DNA of 64,000 nucleotides from Pseudomonas ceruminis (GTDB taxonomy: Bacteria; Pseudomonadota; Gammaproteobacteria; Pseudomonadales; Pseudomonadaceae): contig NZ_BQHW01000004.1 in assembly GCF_021602025.1 (NCBI RefSeq), positions 248,001-312,000 on the forward strand, in the 5' to 3' direction. Below the pieces are notes generated by a model. It ran no database searches, was not told the DNA's origin, and was given only the letters and a program-made list of their open reading frames with translations. Made by a program: the position numbers and the translations under genes. Below, piece after piece: positions 28,392 to 37,825 of this stretch (positions are counted from its first letter, which is position 1; every line of letters begins with the position of its first letter).

Positions 28392-30878
28392 CTAGATGAT
28401 CGATGCTTCCAGCGAGTCCTCGCGGTGCAGCGCCACTTGGCGAATCGACAGGCGCAGCTCAGCCGACAACACGCGCTTGGCTACGCCCTCGGCAAGTTCG
28501 CCAAGCTTGTCGTGGTAACCCAGCTTGCCGTTGCTGTCCGGGCGCAGCACACATTGTTCGATCAGGGTCTGGATGAAGTGGCGGAACAACGTCTTGTCGA
28601 AGAACTCCGGGGCGTTCAGGCCATGCAGGATCGACAGGCGCTGGGCCATCATCACGCACAGGTCTTCCAGCGCCTCGGCACTGAGGGTGTTCTGCCCGCT
28701 GTTGAGCAGCAGCGACGTGGCCATGTAGAAGCGCTGCAGCGTCTGGGTAACGGTGCGGGCGAGCAGGGTCAGCAGGACGAATTGCCGCGAGCTCGGTGCC
28801 GGGCGTATGTAGACATCGCCTTCCTGGCGCAGCAGGCCCTGTTCGACCAGTGCCGCCAGCCACTGGTCAATCACCGCGTCCAGTTGCTCGGGCGCCCAGC
28901 GCAGGAACAGCTCGGCCTGCAGGTACGGGTACAACGCCTGCACGTACTGGCCAAGCAACTGGCGGCTCATTCGCGAACTGCTGTGGAAGAAACTCGCCAA
29001 CAGCGCGGGCAGGGCAAAGATGTGCAGGACGTTGTTGCGGTAATAGGTCATCAGGACCGCGTTGGCTTCATCCAGGTAAAGGATGCGGCCCAGAGCGTCG
29101 TTTTGCTCGGCCAGCAAGTCCATGCCCCTGACGTGTTCGATCAACGCCTTGCCGTCACCCTCTGGCAGGGTCGTGTGCTCGGAGTACGGCACCTTGCGCA
29201 GCAAGGTCAGGTACAGGTCCAGCACCCGGTTCAGAGCGTTTTCGTCCAGGGCCAGGCGGCTGGTGGAGAGTAATGCCAGTGCCACCAGGTTGACGGGGTT
29301 GACCGCCGCAGCCTCGTTGAGGTGACGAGCCACGGTTTCGCCCAGGCGGGTGGTGGCCTCGTTGAGCCAGGCAGGGCGGAACTGCGGGCCAAGCGCCTGT
29401 TCGCGCCAGCCGGGTTGCTGTTGGTCAAGAAAGCCCGCCAGGCGGATCGGTTCGCCGAAGTTGACGTAGACCTGGCCGAAACGCTGCTTCAGTGCGCCGA
29501 TGACTTTGAAGATGTCGAAGATCGATTCCTTCTTTTTGCTGGCACCGCGCAATTCGCCCAGGTAGGTGCGGCCCTCGAGCACCCGCTCGTAGCCGATGTA
29601 CACCGGCACGAAGACGATCGGCGTGCGCGAGGAGCGCAGGAAGCTGCGCAGGGTGATCGCCAACATCCCGGTTCGTGGCTGAAGCATACGCCCGGTGCGA
29701 GAGCGTCCGCCCTCGACGAAGTACTCTACCGGGAACCCTTTGGTGAACAGGGTGTGCAGGTATTCGTTGAATACCGCGGTGTAGAGCGGGTTGCCCTTGA
29801 ACGTGCGACGCATGAAGAATGCGCCGCCCCGGCGCAACAAGCCGCCGATCACCGGCATGTTGAGGTTGATGCCCGCAGCGATGTGCGGCGGCGTCAGGCC
29901 GTTGCGGAACAGCAGGTAGGACAGCAGCAGATAGTCAATGTGGCTGCGGTGGCACGGCACATAGATCACTTCATGGCCGGGGGCGATGCCTTGCACTTGC
30001 TCGATGTGGTTGACCTTGATGCCGTCGTAGATCTTGTTCCAGAACCAACTCAGCACCACTTCGAGGAAGCGGATCGCCGTGTAGGTGTAGTCCGAGGCAA
30101 TTTCATTACCGTAGCGCAGCGCCTGCGCCTCGGCTTTGGCCAGGGGGATGTTCTCGCGCTGCGCTTGCTCGGTGATGGCCTGGCGGACCAGTGGGGCATG
30201 CACTAGGCCTTTGACCAGATTGCGCCGGTGAGAGATGTCCGGGCCGATGACCGCGGCCTTGAGGTTGCGAAAATGCACGCGCATCAGGCGCTGGGCCATG
30301 CGCACGGTGCGTTCGTGGCCTTTGTTGTGCTGCACCAGTTCGCGGACATGCATCGGCGCCGAGAACTGCACGCGGGTCTTGCGCCCCAGAATCAGGATGG
30401 TGAGCAGCCGGCGCAGGCGGCCGGTGACCGCCCAGCTGTCGGCGAACAGCAGCTTCCACGGGCTGGATTCACTGGCGGGCGTCTGGCCCCAGAACACGCT
30501 GACCGGAATGATCTGGGCGTCTTCTTCGGCATGCTGGGCCACGGCTGCGACCACGCGTTCGAGGGTGGGCGGCGCACCGCGTTTGTCCTGGCGGCCGAGC
30601 CAGTCCGGGGCGGGAGTGAGGTAGAAGAACCCGGCAGGCTCGTGAAGTGAACCTACCGCGACCGGCAGCACCGGGCGTGGTAACCCGGCCTTGGTGCATT
30701 CGTGATCGAGCACGGCAAGGTCGGTGAGCGAAGGCGATGGCAGGGCATAGAAAACAGGGCGGCTGCGGTCGAGCTGCAGGCTCAGAGACGACTGGTTGAT
30801 GGTCTCGGAGCGCACCCACAGGTACAACAGGCGACGCAAAGCGCCGAAGATCAGGCGGCGCAGGGGGGAACGGGTCAT
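28392..30878 (-). CDS. plsB: Glycerol-3-phosphate 1-O-acyltransferase
   Basis: An 828-residue inner-membrane acyltransferase that makes lysophosphatidate from sn-glycerol 3-phosphate and acyl-ACP/CoA, the first step of phospholipid synthesis. The four acyltransferase blocks are visible around residues 310-460: [12 protein letters not shown] (the HX4D catalytic block), [19 protein letters not shown] and [13 protein letters not shown]. The length matches the PlsB family (about 800-835). A monocistronic gene, divergent from the cold-shock gene. Confidence 0.96.
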   Translation of the reverse strand: MTRSPLRRLIFGALRRLLYLWVRSETINQSSLSLQLDRSRPVFYALPSPSLTDLAVLDHECTKAGLPRPVLPVAVGSLHEPAGFFYLTPAPDWLGRQDKRGAPPTLERVVAAVAQHAEEDAQIIPVSVFWGQTPASESSPWKLLFADSWAVTGRLRRLLTILILGRKTRVQFSAPMHVRELVQHNKGHERTVRMAQRLMRVHFRNLKAAVIGPDISHRRNLVKGLVHAPLVRQAITEQAQRENIPLAKAEAQALRYGNEIASDYTYTAIRFLEVVLSWFWNKIYDGIKVNHIEQVQGIAPGHEVIYVPCHRSHIDYLLLSYLLFRNGLTPPHIAAGINLNMPVIGGLLRRGGAFFMRRTFKGNPLYTAVFNEYLHTLFTKGFPVEYFVEGGRSRTGRMLQPRTGMLAITLRSFLRSSRTPIVFVPVYIGYERVLEGRTYLGELRGASKKKESIFDIFKVIGALKQRFGQVYVNFGEPIRLAGFLDQQQPGWREQALGPQFRPAWLNEATTRLGETVARHLNEAAAVNPVNLVALALLSTSRLALDENALNRVLDLYLTLLRKVPYSEHTTLPEGDGKALIEHVRGMDLLAEQNDALGRILYLDEANAVLMTYYRNNVLHIFALPALLASFFHSSSRMSRQLLGQYVQALYPYLQAELFLRWAPEQLDAVIDQWLAALVEQGLLRQEGDVYIRPAPSSRQFVLLTLLARTVTQTLQRFYMATSLLLNSGQNTLSAEALEDLCVMMAQRLSILHGLNAPEFFDKTLFRHFIQTLIEQCVLRPDSNGKLGYHDKLGELAEGVAKRVLSAELRLSIRQVALHREDSLEASII

Positions 30879-31001
30879 GGGGTGTGTGCCCTGGGTGTGA
30901 TTTCAGGTGAATGTGCAGTCAATTAGTCTGCCGTATCTGCGTAAGTTCAGCAAAATCCTGCAGTGATGGGTGCAGTCATGAAATTTTTTTGTTCTGTGTC
31001 A

Positions 31002-31109
31002 TATACTCGGCCTGCCACTTGCAGGATATTTCGGCAAGCGGCGTCGGCACAGGGGGGAGACTCTGTGTCTACAAGGCGATCTTCACAATAAAAATCCGGA
31101 GTAGTTCAG
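31002..31109 (+). promoter_or_regulatory. Promoter and about 95-base leader of the cold-shock gene
   Basis: TATACT at 31002-31007 is a good -10; the -35 region is T-rich and poor. Transcription from about 31014 leaves a leader of roughly 95 bases before the ATG, with GGAG nine bases upstream of the start. Long leaders are common in cold-shock genes as temperature-responsive structures. Confidence 0.4.
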
Positions 31110-31319
31110 ATGTCGTCTCGTGAGACTGGGAATGTAAAGTGGTTCAACGATGCCAAGGGCTATGGCTTCATTCAGCGTGAAGGGGGGGCAGATGTCTTCG
31201 TCCACTATCGCGCCATCCGCGGTGAGGGGCATCGTACCCTGGTCGAAGGGCAGCGGGTGGAGTACGCCTGTGTGCAGGGCCAGAAAGGCCTGCAAGCCGA
31301 GGATGTAGTGGGGCTCTGA
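31110..31319 (+). CDS. Cold-shock domain protein
   Basis: A 69-residue single-domain OB-fold nucleic-acid chaperone. RNP1-like GYGFIQ and RNP2-like DVFVHY, together with the opening [14 protein letters not shown], are diagnostic. It binds single-stranded RNA/DNA in the cytosol. FVHYRAI replaces the common FVHFSAI, so it belongs to the less typical Csp branch seen in pseudomonads. Confidence 0.95.
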   Translation: MSSRETGNVKWFNDAKGYGFIQREGGADVFVHYRAIRGEGHRTLVEGQRVEYACVQGQKGLQAEDVVGL

Positions 31320-31341
31320 GCCTCGAGGCTACAAGCTTCAA

Positions 31342-31369
31342 GCTGCAAGTTGACCGTGTAACTTGCAGC
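31342..31369. terminator. Inverted repeat after the cold-shock gene
   Basis: GCTGCAAGTT and AACTTGCAGC form a ten-base perfect stem with an eight-base loop. Further GCTTGCAGCTT-like copies at about 31332 and 31406 show this is one of the dispersed Pseudomonas hairpin repeats and may end both convergent genes. Confidence 0.55.
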
Positions 31370-31412
31370 CTGATGCGACCGCTCCTGATGGTGGCCGCCT
31401 AAGGCTTGCAGC

Positions 31413-31790
31413 TTATGACGTTCGCCAGGTGATCTCTTCTTCTCCGTCGGCACTGATGCGAATCCAGCGATCGGCGTCTTCCTCGCCATCTTCTTCGACC
31501 CAGCCACCCGGTGCGCAACGGACTTCGACGCCCAGTGCAGCAAAGGCAGCGCGGGCGCAGGCGACATCATCGGCCCATGGGGTCTGGTCGCTTTCCAGGT
31601 ACAGGCTGTTCCATTTCCCTACAGCCTTGGGTAGCCAGGTGACCGGAATGTTACCGGCCTTGCATTTGAACGTCTGGCCTTTCTGTTGCCACTCGCTGCA
31701 CGGGCCGACCGCTTCGCCGAGCCATTGGGCAATCTGCTTGTGGTCGACGTCGGCGTCCTTCAGGTAGATCTCGATATCAGGTTGGCGCAT
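31413..31790 (-). CDS. Conserved 125-residue protein, unknown
   Basis: A soluble acidic protein with no signal peptide. Visible features are two Cys-containing stretches (GPCSEWQQKGQTFKCKAG), a Trp-rich centre (LPKAVGKWNSLYLESDQTPW) and an acidic C-terminal strand pair (GWVEEDGEEDADRWIRI). I recognise no family. It starts 17 bases after the stop of rlmA on the same strand and may be the last gene of the dapE-rlmA operon. Confidence 0.78.
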   Translation of the reverse strand: MRQPDIEIYLKDADVDHKQIAQWLGEAVGPCSEWQQKGQTFKCKAGNIPVTWLPKAVGKWNSLYLESDQTPWADDVACARAAFAALGVEVRCAPGGWVEEDGEEDADRWIRISADGEEEITWRTS

Positions 31791-31807
31791 AAGGGCTCCG
31801 GGTGTGC

Positions 31808-32620
31808 TCAGTCTTGGCGCACAAAATAGTCATAACGCATGGAAACCGTGACCTCGAAGGGCTCGGGCTGCTCGATCACCCGTGCGCGTTTCTCGGCGCT
31901 GGCGCGCCAGCCGTGTGGGGTCATGGCCAGCAAGTCGGCGCGGGCCTTGGGCGCGGCCAAGCTCAGGCGGAACTCGAGGATTTCGCTGTGGGCGTGGGCC
32001 ATGCCCTCTGGCACCAAGGCCAGGTGCTTGTCATCGGCGTAAGGGCGTACTTCATCGTAGAGCACTTCGCGCAGCTCCATCAGGTGGCCGCTGGTCGGGC
32101 CCACCCGCATCAGGCCGCCGCCGGGGCTGAGCAGGCGCTTGGCTTCAGCCCAGTCCAGCGGGCTGAACACGCTGGCGATGAACTGGCAACTGGCCTCGGC
32201 CAATGGCACGCGGGCCATGCTGGCGACCATCCAGGTCACCCCAGGGTCTCGGCGGCAGGCGCGCTTGACCGCCTCGCGGGAGATGTCCAGGGCGTAGCCG
32301 TCGGCCTGGGGCACTGCCTGGGCGATCTGTGCGGTGTAATAGCCTTCGCCGCAGCCGATGTCGAGCCAGGCGCCGGGCTGGTACGCGGCGGCCAGTTCGG
32401 CCAGGCGCTGGGCTACAGGGGCGTAGTGGCCGGCGTCGAGGAAGTCACGGCGGGCCTCGACCATGGCCTGGTTGTCGCCGGGGTCGCGGCTGTTCTTGTG
32501 CTGCACGGGCAGCAGGTTCAGGTAACCCTGGCGGGCGCGGTCGAAGCGGTGGCCGGCCGGGCACACTGCACCGTTGTCGAGCCGCGTCAGGGCCGCCTGG
32601 CAGATCGGGCAGGCGAGCAT
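31808..32620 (-). CDS. rlmA: 23S rRNA (guanine-N1)-methyltransferase RlmA family
   Basis: A 270-residue methyltransferase. The N-terminal zinc-binding region is CPICQAALTRLDNGAVCPAG, followed by the family strand HRFDRARQGYLNLLP. The SAM site is WLDIGCGEGYYT, and FSPLDWAEAKRLLSPGG follows. It should methylate G745-type positions in domain II of 23S rRNA. Its ATG overlaps the stop of dapE by one base, so the two are coupled. Confidence 0.9.
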   Translation of the reverse strand: MLACPICQAALTRLDNGAVCPAGHRFDRARQGYLNLLPVQHKNSRDPGDNQAMVEARRDFLDAGHYAPVAQRLAELAAAYQPGAWLDIGCGEGYYTAQIAQAVPQADGYALDISREAVKRACRRDPGVTWMVASMARVPLAEASCQFIASVFSPLDWAEAKRLLSPGGGLMRVGPTSGHLMELREVLYDEVRPYADDKHLALVPEGMAHAHSEILEFRLSLAAPKARADLLAMTPHGWRASAEKRARVIEQPEPFEVTVSMRYDYFVRQD

Positions 32621-33771
32621 CAGGCGAGCAACCGGACCAGGGTCTGGTAGTAGATTTCGGTCAGCAGGTCGAGGTCGCTGGCCAGGATGCGTTCGTCGAC
32701 CTGGTGGATGGTGGCATTGACCGGGCCGAGCTCTACGACCTGGGTGCCCATGGTGGCGATGAAGCGGCCATCGGAGGTACCGCCGCTGGTGGACGGCTGA
32801 GTGTCGCGACCGGTGACACCCTTGATGCTCGCCGCCACCGCGTCGAGCAGTTCGCCAGGTTCGGTGAGAAATGGCAGGCCCGACAATGCCCAGTCGATCG
32901 ACCAGTCCAGCTCATGCTTGTCGAGGATGGCCGAAACCCGCGCCTGCAGGCCTTCGACGGTGGACTCGGTGGAGAAGCGGAAGTTGAACAGCGCGACCAG
33001 CTCGCCTGGGACCACGTTGGTGGCGCCGGTGCCAGCGTTGAGGTTGGAAATCTGGAAGCTGGTAGGCGGGAAGAACGCATTGCCTTCGTCCCAGTGCTCG
33101 GCAGCAAGTTCCGCCAGGGCCGGCGCGGCCAGGTGGATCGGGTTGCGCGCCAGGTGCGGGTAGGCGACGTGGCCTTGCTTGCCACGCACGGTCAGCGTGG
33201 CGCCGAGCGAGCCACGACGGCCGTTCTTGACCACGTCACCGAGCAAGGTGGTGCTCGACGGTTCACCGACGATGCACCAGTCCAGGCGCTCATTACGGGC
33301 CTGCAGGCGTTCGACGACAGCCTTGGTGCCGTGGTGGGCCGGGCCCTCTTCGTCGCTGGTGATCAGGAAGGCGACCTTGCCACGGTGGTCGGGGTAGTCA
33401 CGCACGAAGCGCTCGCTGGCCACCACCATCGAGGCCAGGCTGCCCTTCATGTCGGCAGCGCCGCGGCCGCAGAGCATGCCCTGGGCATCGATCAGCGCCT
33501 CGAATGGCTCATGCTGCCACTGCTGCACCGGGCCGGTCGGGACCACGTCGGTGTGGCCAGCGAAGCACAGCACCGGGCCTTCCTGGCTGCCATGGGTGGC
33601 CCAGAAATTGTCGACGTCCTCGATGCGCATCGGCTCGAGCTGGAAGCCCACGGCGCCCAAGCGATTCATCATCTGCGCCTGGCAGTCGGCGTCGACGGGA
33701 GTGACCGAGGGGCGACGGATCAGGTCGCAGGCCAGTTGAAGGGTAGGCGAGAGCTCGGCAGGGGCCGTCAT
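32620..33771 (-). CDS. dapE: Succinyl-diaminopimelate desuccinylase
   Basis: A 383-residue M20-family di-zinc hydrolase in the succinylase branch of lysine/DAP synthesis. Metal ligands and catalytic residues appear in [39 protein letters not shown] and in the C-terminal [13 protein letters not shown] and [12 protein letters not shown]. The dimerisation domain (about 180-295) is present. DapD (39110) and DapC (42580) of the same pathway are nearby. Confidence 0.96.
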   Translation of the reverse strand: MTAPAELSPTLQLACDLIRRPSVTPVDADCQAQMMNRLGAVGFQLEPMRIEDVDNFWATHGSQEGPVLCFAGHTDVVPTGPVQQWQHEPFEALIDAQGMLCGRGAADMKGSLASMVVASERFVRDYPDHRGKVAFLITSDEEGPAHHGTKAVVERLQARNERLDWCIVGEPSSTTLLGDVVKNGRRGSLGATLTVRGKQGHVAYPHLARNPIHLAAPALAELAAEHWDEGNAFFPPTSFQISNLNAGTGATNVVPGELVALFNFRFSTESTVEGLQARVSAILDKHELDWSIDWALSGLPFLTEPGELLDAVAASIKGVTGRDTQPSTSGGTSDGRFIATMGTQVVELGPVNATIHQVDERILASDLDLLTEIYYQTLVRLLA

Positions 33772-33849
33772 GGGGAACTCCGGGGCAAGGCAAGGCGGAA
33801 AAACGAGGGGCGTTATCTTATATCAAACCGGGGTTGTCGGCACGGGCCA

Positions 33850-33872
33850 ATGGGGCTGCACAGCAGCCCCAT
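33850..33872. terminator. Hairpin downstream of ndvB
   Basis: ATGGGGCTGC and GCAGCCCCAT form a ten-base stem with a three-base loop. It ends six bases before the ndvB stop (minus strand). There is no T tract, so it may be a REP-like hairpin acting with Rho. Confidence 0.5.
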
Positions 33873-33877
33873 GGGTT

Positions 33878-36469
33878 TCACGTTGCCTGGGCTTGCACAA
33901 CGTTGTCGCTTGGCTTGGGCAGCGACGACAACAGTGCCATCACCAAGGCTGCCAGATATGGCAGCGACTGCACCAGCAGCATTGCCACCCAGAAGCGCAT
34001 GTCAGAGCTCGGCAACCCTTGTACCAGGTAGATCCCCGCCGCCGCGCCCCACAGCAGCAACATGATGAACAGCTCTTCGCGCGCTTCGGAAATTGCCACC
34101 AGCACGCCATGGCTGTCGGCATTCTTGGGGGTGCGGAAGAACGGCATGCTGCTGGTGAAGAACCCGTACAGCACCGCCTTGGCAATGGTATGCGACAACG
34201 CCAGCCCTGCCAGTGCGGCGGCGAACGCATCCTTGAGGTTGACCCCCACCGCCCGGCGGTACAGGAAGATGATCTTGCCGACCTTGAAGAAGAACAACGC
34301 CAGCGGCGGGATCGCGAAGATCATCAGCGGTGGGTCGACCCGGTGCGGCACGATGATCATCGCCGCCGACCACAGCAGTGCGCCGACGGTGAAGAAAATG
34401 TTCATGCCGTCGGCAATCCAGGGCAGCCAGCCGGCCAGGAAGTGATAGCGCTGGCCGCGGGTCAGCTCGCTGCCTTTGCCGCGTAGCAGCGCGGCGGCAT
34501 GGTGCTTGATGATCTGGATGGCGCCGTAGGCCCAGCGGAAGCGTTGCTTCTTGAAGTCGATGAAGGTATCGGGCATCAGGCCCTTGCCGTAACTATTGTG
34601 GGCGTAGGCTGCCGACAGGCCTTTTTCGAACACGCGCAGGCCCAGTTCGGCATCCTCGCAGATGCACCATTGCGCCCAGCCCAGCTCTTCGAGCACAGTG
34701 CGCCGGGTCATGGTCATGGTGCCGTGCTGGATGATCGCGTCACGGTCGTTGCGGGTGACCATACCGATGTGGAAAAAGCCTTTGTATTCGCTGTAGCACA
34801 GCTTCTTGAAGGCGCTTTCGTGCTGGTCGCGGTAGTCCTGCGGCGATTGCACCACGGCGATCTTCGGGTCGGCGAAGTGCGGCACCATGTGCTTGAGCCA
34901 GTTACGGTCCACGCAATAGTCCGAGTCGATCACCGCAATCACCTCGGCATCCTTGGCTGTGTGCGGAATCAGGTAGTTCAGTGCGCCGCCCTTGAAGCCT
35001 GCCAACGGCGCGACGTGGAAGAACTTGAAGCGCTCACCGAGTTTTTCGCAATGGGCCTTGAGCGGCTCCCACACAGCCGGGTCTTTGGTGTTGTTGTCGA
35101 TCACCAGCACTTCGTAATCGGGGTAGTCCAGTGCCGCCAGGGCGTCGAGGGTCTGTTTGACCATCTCCGGTGGCTCGTTGTAGCACGGCACGTGTACCGA
35201 GACCTTGGGCCGATAGGCGCTGTCGCCCTGCACCGGGAGGAATTCCCTGCGCCGTTTGTGAATCCACACCGCCTCGGCCAGCTCGTGGGCCTCGGTCAGC
35301 AGCACGATGAAGACGCCCAGGGCGCCCAGCGCCAGCAGCACGCCCACGGTCAGGCTGAACCAGGTGCTGTATTGTTGGCTGTAGTCATAGGCAATCCAGA
35401 CCAGCACCGAACCGCAGAGGAAGGTGATGAAGGTCAGGAACGTCCGGCCACGCTGGCGCAAGGCCGAGCCGTCGATCAGCAGCACGGTCAGCGCGATCAT
35501 CGCCAGCACCACCGAGGCGACCGCCAGCGCGCGCCATTGCGGGATGGCTACCACGGGCCCGTCGAAATTGAATTTCTGTTGGCGCTCTGCGTTGAACACG
35601 CCCCAGTAGGCGCCCACCGAACCCTCGTCGCTGGCTTTCCATGGCTGGTCGTATGCTTCGATGACGAAATAGTTGTAGCCGCGGCGGTTAAGGGTATTGA
35701 CCAAGGTGCGCAGGTAGATGGCCTGGTCCGCCTGTGTGGCGTCGGCACCGCCGCGCATGCGGCCATTGCTCGGCCAACCGACCTCCGAGAGCAGCAAGGG
35801 CTTGCGCGGGAACTGCTGCTTGAGCTCGCGGGCGCGGTCGAGCACGAACTCCACCGAGTCCTTCATCGGCACGAACTCCCAGTAGGGCAGGATGTGCGCG
35901 GCGATCAGGTCGACGTGCTTGGCCAGCTCCGGGTGTTCCTTCCAGATGTGCCACTGTTCACTGGTGGTAACTGGCACCTTGACCGCGGCTCGTACCCGGT
36001 CCAGGTACTGGATCAGCGCTTCGGGGGTGACCTCTTCGCGGAACAGCGCTTCGTTGCCCACCACCACCCGCACCACGCTGCGCGAGGTATTGGCCAGTTC
36101 GATGGCCTTGGCGATCTCGCGCTCGTTGCGCTCAAGGTCCGGGCTGATCCAGATACCCAGGGTGACGCGCAAGCCGAGCTCCTCGGCCAACCGCGGAATT
36201 TCGGCCTGGGTGCCTTCGACGGTATAGATGCGGATGTTGTCGGTCAGCTTGTTCATCTGCTCCAGGTCCTGGCGCATCTCGTCATCGGTGGGGTACTGGC
36301 CCTTTTGCGGGCTTTCTCCAAGACGGAAGGGCGAGTACGAGAAACCGGAGATCTGCTCCGGCCAGGCAGGCGCGGAGACCGGGCGGTTGATCAGTGCCCA
36401 GAAGCCGGTGAACAGTGCGGCGATGGCCAGGACAACCACCAGGTTCAGGCCGAATTTGCGTGATGACAT
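33878..36469 (-). CDS. ndvB: NdvB-type beta-1,3-glucan synthase (GH17-like plus GT2)
   Basis: An 863-residue inner-membrane protein. One TM segment at about 8-28 is followed by a periplasmic GH17-like domain (about 40-300, with VVGNEALFREEVTP and LLSEVGWPSNG), several TM segments (about 310-400), a cytosolic family 2 glycosyltransferase domain (DSDYCVD for the DxD; QRFRWAYGA for the Q(Q/R)xRW) and a multi-TM C-terminus. This architecture makes periplasmic cyclic or linear glucans; in P. aeruginosa NdvB, next to dapE as here, such glucans contribute to biofilm antibiotic tolerance. Transfer of that role is inference. Confidence 0.88.
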   Translation of the reverse strand: MSSRKFGLNLVVVLAIAALFTGFWALINRPVSAPAWPEQISGFSYSPFRLGESPQKGQYPTDDEMRQDLEQMNKLTDNIRIYTVEGTQAEIPRLAEELGLRVTLGIWISPDLERNEREIAKAIELANTSRSVVRVVVGNEALFREEVTPEALIQYLDRVRAAVKVPVTTSEQWHIWKEHPELAKHVDLIAAHILPYWEFVPMKDSVEFVLDRARELKQQFPRKPLLLSEVGWPSNGRMRGGADATQADQAIYLRTLVNTLNRRGYNYFVIEAYDQPWKASDEGSVGAYWGVFNAERQQKFNFDGPVVAIPQWRALAVASVVLAMIALTVLLIDGSALRQRGRTFLTFITFLCGSVLVWIAYDYSQQYSTWFSLTVGVLLALGALGVFIVLLTEAHELAEAVWIHKRRREFLPVQGDSAYRPKVSVHVPCYNEPPEMVKQTLDALAALDYPDYEVLVIDNNTKDPAVWEPLKAHCEKLGERFKFFHVAPLAGFKGGALNYLIPHTAKDAEVIAVIDSDYCVDRNWLKHMVPHFADPKIAVVQSPQDYRDQHESAFKKLCYSEYKGFFHIGMVTRNDRDAIIQHGTMTMTRRTVLEELGWAQWCICEDAELGLRVFEKGLSAAYAHNSYGKGLMPDTFIDFKKQRFRWAYGAIQIIKHHAAALLRGKGSELTRGQRYHFLAGWLPWIADGMNIFFTVGALLWSAAMIIVPHRVDPPLMIFAIPPLALFFFKVGKIIFLYRRAVGVNLKDAFAAALAGLALSHTIAKAVLYGFFTSSMPFFRTPKNADSHGVLVAISEAREELFIMLLLWGAAAGIYLVQGLPSSDMRFWVAMLLVQSLPYLAALVMALLSSLPKPSDNVVQAQAT

Positions 36470-36557
36470 TGTCGTCCAAATCTGTCGAAGAGGTAGGACA
36501 TTAAAGCAGGGTTGGTAGGGACTTACCTAACGATGGAGGCCATCGACGCTGCTGGCA

Positions 36558-36563
36558 TATAAT
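36558..36563 (+). promoter_or_regulatory. Consensus -10 box before tcdA
   Basis: TATAAT, 39 bases before the tcdA start. No good -35 hexamer is present at 16-18 bases upstream, so the promoter may depend on an activator or extended contacts. Confidence 0.5.
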
Positions 36564-36601
36564 GCGCGCCGATTTTGCGGTATGAGCTTCGGGGTACCAT
36601 C

Positions 36602-37426
36602 ATGAGCACAGAAGATCCACGCTTCGCCGGCGTTGCCCGGCTGTACGGTGACGAGGGTTTGCAGCGCCTGAGCCAGGCCCATGTTGGCGTGGTGGGTATC
36701 GGCGGCGTCGGGTCCTGGGCGGCCGAGGCGCTGGCGCGCAGCGGCGTGGGCGAAATTACCCTGTTCGACCTGGACGACGTCTGCGTCAGCAACACCAACC
36801 GCCAGGCCCATGCCCTGGAGGGTCAGGTGGGGCGGCCCAAGGTCGAGGTCATGGCCGAGCGCCTGCGGGCGATCAACCCGGCGTGCACGGTGCACGCGGT
36901 GGCTGACTTCGTCACCCGGGACACCATGGTCGAATACATCACCGAAAACCTCGATTGCGTGATCGACTGCATCGACAGCGTGATGGCCAAGGCCGCGCTG
37001 ATCGCCTGGTGCCGGCGGCGCAAGATCGCCATTGTCACCACCGGTGGCGCGGGTGGGCAGATTGACCCGACGCAGATCCAGATTGGCGACCTCAACAAGA
37101 CCTTCAATGACCCGCTGGCTTCGCGGGTACGCTCGACCTTGCGCCGCGATTACAACTTCTCGCGTAACGTCAGCCGTAACTACGGGGTGCCTTGCGTGTT
37201 TTCCAGCGAACAGCTGCGCTACCCCAAGGGCGATGGCAGCGTGTGCCTGCAGAAGAGCTTCGTCGGGGAAGGGGTGCGCCTGGACTGCTCCGGTGGCTTT
37301 GGCGCGGTGATGATGGTGACCGCTACGTTTGGCATGGTGGCGGCCAGCAAGGCAGTGGAAAAACTGGTGGCGGGCGCCCGGCGGCCTTCGGAGCGGGTCA
37401 AACCCGCGTCCGTTTCAACTGGCTGA
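36602..37426 (+). CDS. tcdA: tRNA threonylcarbamoyladenosine dehydratase
   Basis: A 274-residue E1-like (ThiF/MoeB superfamily) ATP-dependent enzyme, also called CsdL, which cyclises t6A37 to ct6A37 in tRNA. The nucleotide-binding segment is GVVGIGGVGSWAAEALARSG; the Arg finger and Asp region is LFDLDDVCVSNTNRQ. The start is the ATG at 36602 rather than the upstream in-frame codon. Its 3' end overlaps that of csdE by 12 bases on the opposite strand; CsdA and CsdE supply its sulfur-relay partners. Confidence 0.93.
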   Translation: MSTEDPRFAGVARLYGDEGLQRLSQAHVGVVGIGGVGSWAAEALARSGVGEITLFDLDDVCVSNTNRQAHALEGQVGRPKVEVMAERLRAINPACTVHAVADFVTRDTMVEYITENLDCVIDCIDSVMAKAALIAWCRRRKIAIVTTGGAGGQIDPTQIQIGDLNKTFNDPLASRVRSTLRRDYNFSRNVSRNYGVPCVFSSEQLRYPKGDGSVCLQKSFVGEGVRLDCSGGFGAVMMVTATFGMVAASKAVEKLVAGARRPSERVKPASVSTG

Positions 37427-37825
37427 AACCAGTTCAGCCATTCGCTGCAATACCGCATGCAACCCGTTGCTGCGTGAGGGTGACAATTGCCGCTCCAGCC
37501 CCAACCGGGTAAACCACGCGCCCAGGTCAAGCCCCGCCAGCGCGCCACTGTCGAGGCCCTGCACCCTCACCAGCAGCAAGGCCAGCAACCCGCGCAGCAA
37601 GCGTGCGTCGCTGCTGGCCTTGAACCGCCACTGGCCGTCATGCTGTTCAGCCACCAGCCACACCAGGCTTTCGCAGCCATGTACGCGGTTGCTTTCCGAC
37701 TTTTCCCCCTCGGCCAGGGGGGGCAACTGGTCGCCCATCTGCATCAGCAGGCGCGCGCGCTGCTCCCAGCCGCGGGCCTGGTCGAAGCGCTCCAGGGCCG
37801 CCTGGGCGTCGGCGGGCAGGCTCAT
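37415..37825 (-). CDS. csdE: Sulfur acceptor CsdE (SufE family)
   Basis: A 136-residue SufE-fold protein. The active Cys lies in NRVHGCESLVWLV near residue 51, and RGLLALLLVRVQG is the family helix. It takes persulfide sulfur from CsdA and passes it on. It overlaps csdA by four bases, so the pair is translationally coupled, and faces tcdA tail to tail. Confidence 0.93.
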   Translation of the reverse strand: MSLPADAQAALERFDQARGWEQRARLLMQMGDQLPPLAEGEKSESNRVHGCESLVWLVAEQHDGQWRFKASSDARLLRGLLALLLVRVQGLDSGALAGLDLGAWFTRLGLERQLSPSRSNGLHAVLQRMAELVSAS